NCBI RefSeq assembly: GCF_016901135.1 | Contig: NZ_JAFEVL010000048.1 | Location: 496,001 to 560,000, forward strand | DNA: 64,000 nt | Direction of reading: 5' to 3' | From: Martinezella lusitana | Lineage (GTDB): Bacteria > Pseudomonadota > Alphaproteobacteria > Rhizobiales > Rhizobiaceae | Shown here: one piece after another, positions 46,123 through 54,100 of the stretch | Numbering within the stretch: the stretch's first letter is position 1 | Layout: every line of letters starts with the position of its first letter | Made by a program: the position numbers and the translations under genes | The notes under the pieces: model-generated | Told to the model about the DNA's origin: nothing | Databases searched by the model: none | The model's input: the letters and a program-made list of their open reading frames with translations, nothing else

Positions 46123-46647
46123 TCAACCCTTCATTTTCAGCGGCAAACCCGCTGCGATAAAATAGACTTCGGCGCTTGCCGCCGCGATCATCTGGTGCAG
46201 CCGGCCGGCGTGATCGCGAAATTCGCGCGCCATGCGATTTTCCGGCACGATGCCGAGCCCGACCTCGTTGGAGACGAGCACGAGCCGCGATTGGGCTCTT
46301 GGCAGAAACTTTGTGAGAGCGGCAAACTCCGTACCGATGTTTCGTTCGGCCATCATCAGATTGGTGACCCAAAGCGTCAGGCAATCGACAAGAACAGCAC
46401 GGCCATCACCGTCGATCGCCGCCAGCCGGGCGGTCAAATCGAGCGGCTCCTCGTGCGTCGTCCAGAGATCGCCGCGGTCGTTTCGATGCTGCGCAATACG
46501 TTCGCGCATCTCGTCGTCCCAGGCTCGTCCGGTCGCCACATAGTGGCGGTCAAGGCCCGTATCCGAGATCAGCGATTCGGCGAATCGGGATTTGCCGGAG
46601 CGCGCGCCGCCGAGAACGAAAACAGCGCGGGATTGTGAGGATGGCAT
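46123..46647 (-). CDS. cobP: CobP, adenosylcobinamide kinase / guanylyltransferase
   Basis: A 174-residue bifunctional enzyme that phosphorylates adenosylcobinamide and then transfers GMP. VFVLGGARSGKSRFAESL is the P-loop; VLVDCLTLWVTNLM and LVSNEVGLGIVPENRMAREF are signatures of the CobU/CobP family, including the guanylylated His region (WTTHEEPLDL). It is the first known gene of the riboswitch-led operon and begins 3 bases after a 30-codon upstream ORF. Confidence 0.95.
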   Translation of the reverse strand: MPSSQSRAVFVLGGARSGKSRFAESLISDTGLDRHYVATGRAWDDEMRERIAQHRNDRGDLWTTHEEPLDLTARLAAIDGDGRAVLVDCLTLWVTNLMMAERNIGTEFAALTKFLPRAQSRLVLVSNEVGLGIVPENRMAREFRDHAGRLHQMIAAASAEVYFIAAGLPLKMKG

Positions 46648-46650
46648 GGG

Positions 46651-46743
46651 CTATCGTCGCCCCCATGCGAGGGCGCGGACCCGCGCAACGCGGCGAAGAC
46701 CGAGAGGGGCACGCTTACGCGCGAGAAATTCGTTTGGCGCCAT
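46651..46743 (-). CDS. 30-residue Arg-rich ORF between riboswitch and cobP
   Basis: Encodes MAPNEFLARKRAPLGLRRVA plus RVRALAWGRR; 9 of 30 residues are Arg. GGAGG lies six bases before the ATG, one of the best ribosome sites in the window, and the stop is 3 bases before the cobP ATG. It could be a leader peptide coupling cobP translation to riboswitch state, or a genuine small basic protein. I recognise no family. Conservation of the peptide rather than just the RNA would decide. Confidence 0.5.
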   Translation of the reverse strand: MAPNEFLARKRAPLGLRRVARVRALAWGRR

Positions 46744-46762
46744 GACAACCTCCGTGCTGGCA

Positions 46763-46786
46763 GCGAGACAAGCGTCCCAAGATGGG
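46763..46786 (-). promoter_or_regulatory. hairpin between riboswitch and leader ORF
   Basis: ACAAGC pairs with GCTTGT around an inner CCCA/TGGG-type loop, just before the GGAGG of the leader ORF. It is the likely expression platform: its formation or loss would decide access to the ribosome site. Confidence 0.45.
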
Positions 46787-46799
46787 CTTGTGCCCGGCA

Positions 46800-47155
46800 C
46801 GTATGGCAGGTCTCCTGGCTCGCGGATAAAGCGCATGACGGGGGCAGACCGAAACCGGTCGCCCCCGATCGTACGCCAGCGGATCTTTCTCGCCTTCCCG
46901 GCAATGCATCATGAAAAGGCGGACGATTCGTAGATATTAGAGGCGTCCAGCCCTGGTAGATCATGATGCCACACCAGTGGCTTCTCCGGCTTGAAGTTGC
47001 TCCGCCTGTTCGCCCCATGCGAACTATCGGCGGGATACCTGTCAAACCGGACGAAAGACCCTGACCGCTCTACAGTCGCGGGGTCGGCTGTGATGAGAAC
47101 GCCCGGATTGGGTCCGCCCTTTCACATTCCCTTTTCATCCCATGCGGCACATCGC
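46800..47155 (-). promoter_or_regulatory. cobalamin riboswitch of the cobPWN-cupin-cobO operon
   Basis: Read on the minus strand, the parts are in order: GATGAAAAGGGAATG (about 47140 down), CCCGCGACTGTAGAGCGG (about 47080), GCCACTGG (about 46981), CGGGAAGGCG (about 46901) and the B12 box GAGCCAGGAGACCTGCC (46821-46805). All are cobalamin-riboswitch core elements. The span of about 350 nt exceeds the usual 200 or so, with long insertions between the second and third, and third and fourth, elements. High adenosylcobalamin should lower cobP-cobO expression. Confidence 0.85.
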
Positions 47156-47386
47156 CGCTCGGAAACCATTCGTTATTCCTGCAATGATTAGGCTTTCACT
47201 TAGTTCAAGTCAATCAAGGACATGGATGCGACATCGGCTGTCCCGGCCGCGAAATCGCTGCATATTCCCGAGAAGGCGTCGCACATTCACCGGAAGGCGC
47301 CAGTCTTTTTGCCGTATTTCTTTGATGTTAGGAGTTTATAGAGGCTAAGCCCCCACATTCGAGTAGAAACGTATCGTCCGCCCCCA

Positions 47387-49183
47387 ATGTTGCAGAAATT
47401 CCAACCCCGTCGCCTTGGCGTCTTCTCAGCCCTATTCGATCTTGGTCGATTTAGAGCGTTACTGCGTCGCGGTGAACTAGGACTCGTCTTCGCCGGCGCC
47501 CTCGTGGGCGTCGCATCCGGCTGCGCCGTTACCGCCATGAGTTTCGTGTCGCGCAAGCTCCACAGCCTCATCTACGGGATTACGGACTACGAGCGCCTGA
47601 GCTCGGCGGCAGTGGCGATCCCGGACAAATCGGTGGTGCTGATAGCCCCGATAGCCGGCGGCATCATACTTGGCATCCTGCTCTATATTCTGTCACGCAC
47701 CCGCAAGAAGCCGATGGTCGACCCGATCGAAGCGAATGCGCTGCATGGCGGACGCATGTCCTTGACCGACAGCATCATCGTCGCCGTGCAGAATCTGATC
47801 TCGAATGGGTTCGGCGCCTCCGTCGGGCTTGAAGCGGGCTACACGCAGCTTGCCGCCGGCATCGCTTCGAAATTCGGCTACAAGATGCAGATGCGGCGCG
47901 CGGATCTGCGCATGCTCGTGGGCTGCGGCGCAGCCGGCGCCATTGCCGCAGCGTTCAACGCGCCGCTAACCGGCGCCTTTTATGCCTTCGAGCTGATCAT
48001 CGGCACCTATTCCATCCTGACCCTGACGCCCGTCGTCGTCTCGGCCCTGATATCGACGATGATAGCAAGGCTGCTCGCCGGCGACGACTTCGCCATCGAT
48101 ATCGGCCATTTCGGCGCAATCGTGCCGGCGGATTACCTTCCGGCTGTTTTGCTCGGCGCTTTTTGCGCCGGCATCGGCATCCTGATCATGCAGGGCGTCG
48201 CCTGGGTCGAGGAACTGGCGCGCAAAAGCTCGATTGCGCCACCTTTCCGCCCGGCGCTCGGCGGCCTGTTCGTCGGCCTGCTGGCCTTGATATCGCCCCA
48301 GGTTCTATCGGCCGGCCATGGCGCACTGCATCTCAATCTCTCCACCGACGTGACCTTGTGGGCGCTGGTCAGCCTTTTCGTTCTGAAATCCCTCGCCTCG
48401 GCTGTGTCGATCGGTTCCGGCTTCAGGGGTGGCCTGTTCTTCGCATCGCTGTTCATGGGCGCGCTGCTCGGCAAGATTTTCGCCTATTGCGCCCCCTATT
48501 TCGATCACGCCACATTGACGCCGGCCGTCTATGCCGTGGTCGGCATGAGCGCGCTTGCCGTTTCAATCATCGGCGGCCCGCTGACGATGACGTTCCTGGC
48601 GCTGGAAATCACCGGCGACTTTCCGATCACCGCGCTGGTGCTGGCTGCCGTCATCACCTCGTCGCTCGTCGTGCGCACAACCTTCGGCTATTCCTTCGCC
48701 ACATGGCGCTTCCATCTGCGTGGCGAAAGCATCCGCAGCGCGCACGATGTCGGCTGGATCCGCAATCTCACTGTGGCACGCATGATGCGCCCCGACGTAC
48801 ACACGGCAAGCGTCGGCATGAGCATCGAGGAATTCCGCAAAGCCTTTCCGATCGGCTCGGCGCAGCGCGTCATTCTGATCGACAACAACGAGAAATATTC
48901 CGGCATGGTGCTGGTGCCGGATATCTATGCGAGCCCGGTCGAGAAGGATGACGAGGAACATGGTCTTGCCGATTTCATCCGCCATCGCAACGAATTCCTG
49001 CAGCCGCAGATGAACGCCAAGCAGGCCGCAGCCATGTTCGACCAGACCAAGAGCGAAGCGCTGGTGGTCATAAACGACCTCATCGAACGCAAGGTCGTGG
49101 GGCTGCTGACCGAAAGCTACACGCTGCGTCGCTACAGCGAAGAGCTCGACCGCCGCCGTCGCGAGGTGTCCGGCGAACTCTAG
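47387..49183 (+). CDS. ClC-family chloride channel/antiporter with C-terminal CBS region
   Basis: A 598-residue membrane protein. Residues 30-445 hold the ClC core of many hydrophobic helices. The gating-glutamate loop reads GFGASVGLEAGYTQ (E149), a variant of the canonical GREGP. GSGFRGGLFFASLFMGALLG is the later GxFxP-type loop, also altered. Residues about 465-590 form a cytosolic CBS-pair-like region. It exchanges Cl- and H+ or conducts anions, by family. No clear ribosome site is seen at ATG 47387. The stop codon lies within a repeat shared with cobQ. Confidence 0.88.
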   Translation: MLQKFQPRRLGVFSALFDLGRFRALLRRGELGLVFAGALVGVASGCAVTAMSFVSRKLHSLIYGITDYERLSSAAVAIPDKSVVLIAPIAGGIILGILLYILSRTRKKPMVDPIEANALHGGRMSLTDSIIVAVQNLISNGFGASVGLEAGYTQLAAGIASKFGYKMQMRRADLRMLVGCGAAGAIAAAFNAPLTGAFYAFELIIGTYSILTLTPVVVSALISTMIARLLAGDDFAIDIGHFGAIVPADYLPAVLLGAFCAGIGILIMQGVAWVEELARKSSIAPPFRPALGGLFVGLLALISPQVLSAGHGALHLNLSTDVTLWALVSLFVLKSLASAVSIGSGFRGGLFFASLFMGALLGKIFAYCAPYFDHATLTPAVYAVVGMSALAVSIIGGPLTMTFLALEITGDFPITALVLAAVITSSLVVRTTFGYSFATWRFHLRGESIRSAHDVGWIRNLTVARMMRPDVHTASVGMSIEEFRKAFPIGSAQRVILIDNNEKYSGMVLVPDIYASPVEKDDEEHGLADFIRHRNEFLQPQMNAKQAAAMFDQTKSEALVVINDLIERKVVGLLTESYTLRRYSEELDRRRREVSGEL

Positions 49184-49285
49184 AGCCGTCAGGCATTTCG
49201 TGGAATCGCCTAACGGCTCTAGGTTATTGTTTTTACGCAATTCCGGACGGAAAACCGCTGCGTACTTTTCCTGGAATTGCCCTAG
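49180..49285. repeat. RIME-like mosaic element spanning both clc and cobQ stops
   Basis: CTAGAGCCGT (49180) pairs with ACGGCTCTAG (49213), with nested AGGC/GCCT. GCAATTCC (49237) pairs with GGAATTGC (49273), with nested GGAAAA/TTTTCC. The element starts and ends in CTAG. The clc stop TAG is 49181-49183 and the cobQ stop TAG is 49284-49282, so both lie inside its edges. The layout matches the element at 27170. Confidence 0.78.
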
Positions 49286-50736
49286 CTGACAAGGCTGTCG
49301 AGCCAGGCAGGATCGAGCACGCCTTCCAGCTCGGTCGCGATCTCATCCAGCGCCGCGTCGACGCCCGCGCGATAGCCCATTCGTTCGCCGGTCAGGCCGA
49401 AGCTTTCGAGCAGTCTTGCCCGGTAGGCATCGCTGCCGAAAAGCCCGTGCAGATACGTCCCCATGACGCGGCCGTCGGGCGACAGCGCTCCGTCCGGCCG
49501 GCCATCAATGACAGTCGAGGGGCGATCACAGTCCGGACCGCGCGTCACGCCGAGATGGATTTCATAGCCGGACAACGCCACGTCATATTCCTTCGAGACG
49601 GCGAGACTGTTGCGGACAGTCTTTTCAGGCGCCATTTCCGTGTCGACATCCAGCAGGCCAAGTCCGGGTGTCTCCGTCACCGATCCTTCGATGCTAAGCG
49701 GATCGAAGACCATGCGGCCGAGCATCTGATAGCCGCCGCAAATGCCGATGACGCGGCCGCCGCGGCGCACATGGGCGGCAATATCAAGATCCCATCCCTG
49801 CTCGCGTAGATCGAGGAGGTCACCGATTGTCGACTTCGACCCCGGCAAAACCACAAGCCCCGCATCATCAGGCAGCCGTTCACCGGCCCGGACGAAGACG
49901 AGATCGACATCGGGTTCGGCCCGCAGCGGATCGAAGTCGTCGAAATTCGCAATGCGCGACAGCATGGGCACGGCAATTTTCAATGCGCCGGAGGAGCCCC
50001 GTGTGAGCCGTTCCAGCACAACGGAATCCTCAGCAGGAAGCCGGCCGGCGGCTTTGAGCCACGGCACGATGCCATGGCACGGCCAGCCGGTGAAAGTGCC
50101 GATCGCGTCTATGCCCTCTCCAAACAGCGAGACATCGCCGCGAAACTTGTTGATGAGGTAGCCGCGGATCATGCGCCGGTCCTCCTCCAGCAGGATATGA
50201 TAGGTGCCCACCAGCGACGCGATGACGCCGCCGCGGTCGATATCGCCGACCAGCACCACAGGCACGTTGGCGCGGGTGGCAAAGCCCATATTGGCGATAT
50301 CACCCTGCCTGAGATTGATCTCGGCAGGCGAACCGGCACCCTCGACGATGACAAGGTCGGTTCCCGCGCGCATGGCCGCGAAGCTTTCCAGGACGGCGCC
50401 GAGCAGCTGCGGCTTGAGCGCCTGATAGTCCCTGCCCTTGGCATGCCCCCAGACCTTGCCTTGCACGATGATCTGGCTCCCCGTCTCCGATTGCGGCTTC
50501 AGGAGCACCGGGTTCATGTGCACGGATGACGGGACGCGCGCCGCCAGCGATTGCAGCCACTGGGCGCGGCCGATCTCACCGCCATCCTCGGCAACGGCGG
50601 CATTGTTGGACATGTTCTGCGGCTTGAAGGGACGGACCCTGACACCCCTGTTGGCGAACAGACGGCACAGCCCGGCGACCAATACCGTTTTTCCGACATC
50701 GGAGCCGGTTCCCTGCAGCATGATCGCCTTCGTCAT
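49282..50736 (-). CDS. cobQ: CobQ, cobyric acid synthase
   Basis: A 484-residue glutamine-dependent amidase that adds four amides (b, d, e, g) to adenosylcobyrinic acid a,c-diamide. The N-terminal domain starts MLQGTGSDVGKTVLVAGLCR (P-loop, dethiobiotin-synthetase-like). The C-terminal glutaminase domain has the nucleophile Cys in GICGGYQMLGRM, with the His in YLHGLFGSD. It is away from the other cob genes across clc and has its own promoter region; I see no riboswitch upstream. Confidence 0.95.
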   Translation of the reverse strand: MTKAIMLQGTGSDVGKTVLVAGLCRLFANRGVRVRPFKPQNMSNNAAVAEDGGEIGRAQWLQSLAARVPSSVHMNPVLLKPQSETGSQIIVQGKVWGHAKGRDYQALKPQLLGAVLESFAAMRAGTDLVIVEGAGSPAEINLRQGDIANMGFATRANVPVVLVGDIDRGGVIASLVGTYHILLEEDRRMIRGYLINKFRGDVSLFGEGIDAIGTFTGWPCHGIVPWLKAAGRLPAEDSVVLERLTRGSSGALKIAVPMLSRIANFDDFDPLRAEPDVDLVFVRAGERLPDDAGLVVLPGSKSTIGDLLDLREQGWDLDIAAHVRRGGRVIGICGGYQMLGRMVFDPLSIEGSVTETPGLGLLDVDTEMAPEKTVRNSLAVSKEYDVALSGYEIHLGVTRGPDCDRPSTVIDGRPDGALSPDGRVMGTYLHGLFGSDAYRARLLESFGLTGERMGYRAGVDAALDEIATELEGVLDPAWLDSLVS

Positions 50737-50972
50737 TCTTCATCGCTCCGAGATGCTACAGCCCCTGAAAACACGGAATTTTGCCTTGATTCCGCCGCGA
50801 TCCCTAACGGCCTGAAGCCGTCGGCACGATACAAAAATACATCACTTCGCACCATGCTCTATTTGCGACATCGGATGACGATTCCATCCATTGTTAGTTA
50901 TACTGAAGAGGATTATCTCCACCGCGAAAACAAACAACGAAAACCGGCCGTTTCGGCCTGGAGGATACCCCG

Positions 50973-51116
50973 ATGCTTTTCATCTTCAACAGACAGAATT
51001 CCATCCAGATCGCCTGGAATGGCAAACTGCCGGCAAGCCGCCCTGATACCCGCCTGCAGCAGCTCGATACGCGTTTCGGCACGGTCGGCTTCATCCGGAC
51101 CTATAACGTCGGTTGA
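50973..51116 (+). CDS. 47-residue small protein
   Basis: Encodes MLFIFNRQNSIQIAWNGKLP and 27 more residues ending in RTYNVG. CTGGAGGATA precedes the ATG at good spacing, and a strong terminator follows at 51149. The pair of signals supports a real gene too short for ordinary gene callers. No membrane segment or domain is seen; it is basic and mixed. It lies upstream of the betaine-type transporter but is separated from it by the terminator. Confidence 0.5.
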   Translation: MLFIFNRQNSIQIAWNGKLPASRPDTRLQQLDTRFGTVGFIRTYNVG

Positions 51117-51946
51117 TACCCCGTCAAGCCGCAGGTCCTGCGCACGACAAGCCGCCATGCGACCGCATCGGCGGCTTTATTTTTTTATTCCACATAAGGA
51201 ACGAAAGTCCGGCATTGGCCAGACGCCGGCTATCTACCCCACATCCGCCTACCTGGAACGCGGCAGCCATAAAACGCGAAAACCGCGCGATCCGAGGATC
51301 AACGCGGTTTGCCAAAAACGCCGGCTCCCCTGCATAAACGCTGCAAGGTTCGCTTTCTCCGGTACGCTTTACCTAAGCCGGAGAAGCAGCGGTGTCCCCC
51401 GCCACACATCGATTGATAAACCGACATCGTTACCGGAGCGTTATTAAGTGCTTAAATAAGAATGAATCCGAAAATTTTTTGAAAATTTTCTCATTCACGT
51501 TGCGAAATCGCAAACGACGCAAATGGAATAGAAAACGTCTTTCAAGGACGCGATATTTTAGCGGCATTTAACTTCGCCTGTGCTTTAAGGCTTCGTTGGA
51601 GCCTTGCAATGCCCATTTTGCAGCCGCGAATAGTAGAAAATAGGCTAATTCAGGCGCTTATATAAGCTTCTCCAACAGGCGCGATAAGTTCAATCAGCCG
51701 ACAGACTGTTGATTTCTTCATTCAAATCCTTACGCTACTCGCCGTCGATGTAGAAAATGCTCGGCCGCGACAGGGTTCCGCGGTCGCAAAAAGACCAGAT
51801 GCACGACAGCAGCAAAGGGGACCGTGCGGGCGTCGTCAGCGGCGTATGAACGGTTGTGGTTGAACCGCGCTGACAGGGATCGACAGACATCATATCCGCT
51901 TGGAGTCGATTTCCGTAACGTAACGAAAAATTGGGAGACATTATCA
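51117..51946. other. long hairpin-rich spacer before the betaine-type transporter
   Basis: No convincing gene. After the terminator at 51149-51187 it holds three further stem-loops. AAACCGCG (51280) / CGCGGTTT (51303) has nested GATCC/GGATC. TTCTCCGG / CCGGAGAA lies at about 51355-51383. GAATGA (51460) / TCATTC (51491) encloses a GAAAATTTTC pair. From about 51430 the DNA is AT-rich, fitting a promoter or regulator region. Confidence 0.55.
51149..51187 (+). terminator. terminator after the 47-residue ORF
   Basis: AAGCCGCC pairs with GGCGGCTT, with an inner ATGCG/CGCAT pair, and is followed by TATTTTTTT. Strong and + oriented. Confidence 0.82.
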
Positions 51947-52945
51947 ATGAAGAAGCTTCTCGCTTCCGCCATCTTCGCATTCGGCGCCTATGCTTTGGCT
52001 GGCTCGGCGCACGCTGCGGAATGCGGCGACGTATCGATCGCCGAAATGAATTGGGCCTCTGCCGGCGTTGCCGCCCAGGTCGACAAGATCATCCTTCAGA
52101 ATGGCTACGGCTGTAACGTCACACTGGTAACCGGCGACACGCAGCCGACCTTCACCTCCATGGACGAAAAGGGCCAGCCCGACGTCGCGCCCGAGCTTTG
52201 GGTCAACGCAGTGCGCACCGCGCTCGACAAGGCCGTGTCCGAAGGTCGTCTGATCGAGGCAGCGCCACTCCTGAGCGATGGCGGCGTCGAGGGCTGGTGG
52301 ATTCCGAAATTCCTCGCCGACGCGCATCCCGACATCAAGACCGTTCAGGACGCGCTGAAGCATCCGGAACTCTTCCCCGCCCCCGAAGATCCCTCCAAGG
52401 GCGCGGTATACAATTGCCCGGCAGGCTGGAACTGCCAGATCTCGACCGCCAATCTCTACAAGGCGCTCGGTGCCGAGAAGCTCGGCTTTTCGTTGGTCGA
52501 TACCGGCTCTGCCGCGGGTCTTGACGGTTCGATCGCCAACGCCTTCGAAAAGAAGACCGGCTGGTTCGGCTACTATTGGGCACCGACCGCCATCCTCGGC
52601 AAGTACGAAATGGTGCGTCTGAGCTTCGGCGTGCCGCACGACAAGAAGGAATGGGACGCCTGCACGGCGATCCAGGATTGCGCCAATCCGAAGGTGAATT
52701 CCTATCCGGTTTCGGACGTCTACACGGTCGTAACGAAGGCTTTCGCATCCAAGGCTGGCGTTGCCATGGATTACGTTAAGACCCGCAAATGGGACAACGG
52801 CACGGTTGGCAAGGTTCTGGCCTGGATGACGGACAATCAGGGCACGAACGAAGACGGTGCGAAGTACTTCCTGAAGACCTACCCCGATATGTGGACCAAG
52901 TGGGTTTCTCCGGACGTCGCCACCAAGGTCAAGGCTTCGCTCTAA
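51947..52945 (+). CDS. glycine betaine/choline-type ABC transporter binding protein
   Basis: A 332-residue periplasmic binding protein of the OpuAC family (ChoX/ProX-like). The signal peptide ends at GSAHA-AEC. The mature part has EMNWASAGVAAQ, EGWWIPKFLADAHP and GWFGYYWAPTAILGKY, aromatic-rich stretches that form the quaternary-ammonium cage in this family. Several Cys may form disulfides. The ATG at 51947 has GGGAGA upstream. A permease and an ATPase follow, so this is the ligand-binding part of a complete importer. Choline versus betaine cannot be settled. Confidence 0.9.
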   Translation: MKKLLASAIFAFGAYALAGSAHAAECGDVSIAEMNWASAGVAAQVDKIILQNGYGCNVTLVTGDTQPTFTSMDEKGQPDVAPELWVNAVRTALDKAVSEGRLIEAAPLLSDGGVEGWWIPKFLADAHPDIKTVQDALKHPELFPAPEDPSKGAVYNCPAGWNCQISTANLYKALGAEKLGFSLVDTGSAAGLDGSIANAFEKKTGWFGYYWAPTAILGKYEMVRLSFGVPHDKKEWDACTAIQDCANPKVNSYPVSDVYTVVTKAFASKAGVAMDYVKTRKWDNGTVGKVLAWMTDNQGTNEDGAKYFLKTYPDMWTKWVSPDVATKVKASL

Positions 52946-52958
52946 TCCGCACGAATGA

Positions 52959-52992
52959 ATCGGCGGCAGGCCCGCGTCTGTCGCCGATTTTA
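52959..52992 (+). terminator. stem-loop between binding-protein and permease genes
   Basis: ATCGGCG-x-CAG pairs with CTG-x-CGCCGAT and is followed by TTTATA. It probably halts part of transcription or protects the upstream message, allowing an excess of binding protein over membrane subunits. Confidence 0.62.
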
Positions 52993-53188
52993 TATTCGCC
53001 GGATGCGACTGACACTCATACCGACAGACCGAAGCGGCCGCAGGTCGCAACGAGTGCAGATTGGCGGCGGCAAATGTAGTAAGAATTAAAAAGCAGCCTG
53101 AAGAACCGGTCGCAGCGCTGCAACACCGTCCGTACATGAAGGCCACATGCACTGACAGGGACAGAACCGGACAAAGAAGGGGAAATAC

Positions 53189-54100
53189 ATGGCTATTCAG
53201 TGTACGATCCTGCCGGATGTGCTTTGCAATTTTCCGGCAATAGACGAATCGCTCATACGCCTTGCACGCAAGAATATCGACGATGGGTTCAGGGCATCCG
53301 TGCGCGCCTACGGCAATCTCATCGACGCCATCGTTCAGCCGCTGCAATGGTTCCTGAACTATCTGGAATGGCTCTTCACCAACACGCCGTGGTTCATCGT
53401 GCTTCTCGTCATGATGCTCGTCGTCTACGCCGCCAGCCGCAACCTCAAGATCGTCATAGGCACTGCGATATCAATGACGCTCATCGGCGTCTGCGGCCTC
53501 TGGGGCGACACCATGATAACGCTTGCGATGGTGACGGTCTGTACGCTCATCGCCATCGTCATCGGCCTGCCGATCGGCATATTGATGGCCCGCTCTGACC
53601 GGCTGCAGTCGATCGTCAACCCGATCCTCGACGTGATGCAGACGATGCCGAGCTTCGTCTATCTTATTCCCGTCGTGGTGATTTTCGGCATTGGAAAGGT
53701 CCCTGGCCTCATCGCTGTCGTCATCTATGCCGTCCCACCGATGATCCGGTTGACCAATCTCGGCATCCGCCTGGTGGACAAGGAAGTGCTGGAAGCCGCC
53801 GATGCATTCGGCTCGTCGCATCGCCAGAAGCTTTTCAACGTGCAGATCCCGCTCGCGTTGCCCACCATCATGGCCGGCATCAATCAGACCATCATGATGT
53901 CACTTGCCATGGTCGTGGTCGCATCGATGGTCGGTGTCGGCGGTCTCGGCAAGAACACGCTCCAGGCGATCAACAACCAGTTCTTCACGGTCGGCTTCCT
54001 CAACGGATTCGCACTGGTCGCAATCGCCATCATTTTCGACCGCACGAGCCAGGCCTACGGCAGACGGCTCCAGAAGCACTCGGAGGTCATTCATGGCTAG
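53189..54100 (+). CDS. betaine/choline-type ABC transporter permease (ProW-like)
   Basis: A 303-residue inner-membrane subunit. A hydrophilic N-terminal 55 residues precede about seven hydrophobic segments. GLPIGILMARSDRLQSIVNP, DVMQTMPSFVYLIPVV and EAADAFGSSHRQKLFNVQIP (the EAA loop that contacts the ATPase) are all typical of OpuAB/ProW permeases. AAGGGGAAA precedes the ATG. It overlaps the ATPase gene by 8 bases. It transports the ligand of the binding protein encoded upstream. Confidence 0.92.
   Translation: MAIQCTILPDVLCNFPAIDESLIRLARKNIDDGFRASVRAYGNLIDAIVQPLQWFLNYLEWLFTNTPWFIVLLVMMLVVYAASRNLKIVIGTAISMTLIGVCGLWGDTMITLAMVTVCTLIAIVIGLPIGILMARSDRLQSIVNPILDVMQTMPSFVYLIPVVVIFGIGKVPGLIAVVIYAVPPMIRLTNLGIRLVDKEVLEAADAFGSSHRQKLFNVQIPLALPTIMAGINQTIMMSLAMVVVASMVGVGGLGKNTLQAINNQFFTVGFLNGFALVAIAIIFDRTSQAYGRRLQKHSEVIHG

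Noticed and set aside
50737..50972. Possible cobalamin riboswitch before cobQ
   Set aside because: No B12 box or core elements seen; ordinary promoter-length spacer.
50551..51447. 298-codon + frame running from inside cobQ into the spacer
   Set aside because: It overlaps cobQ antisense and passes through the terminator at 51149. The 47-codon ORF with its own ribosome site in another frame is a better explanation.
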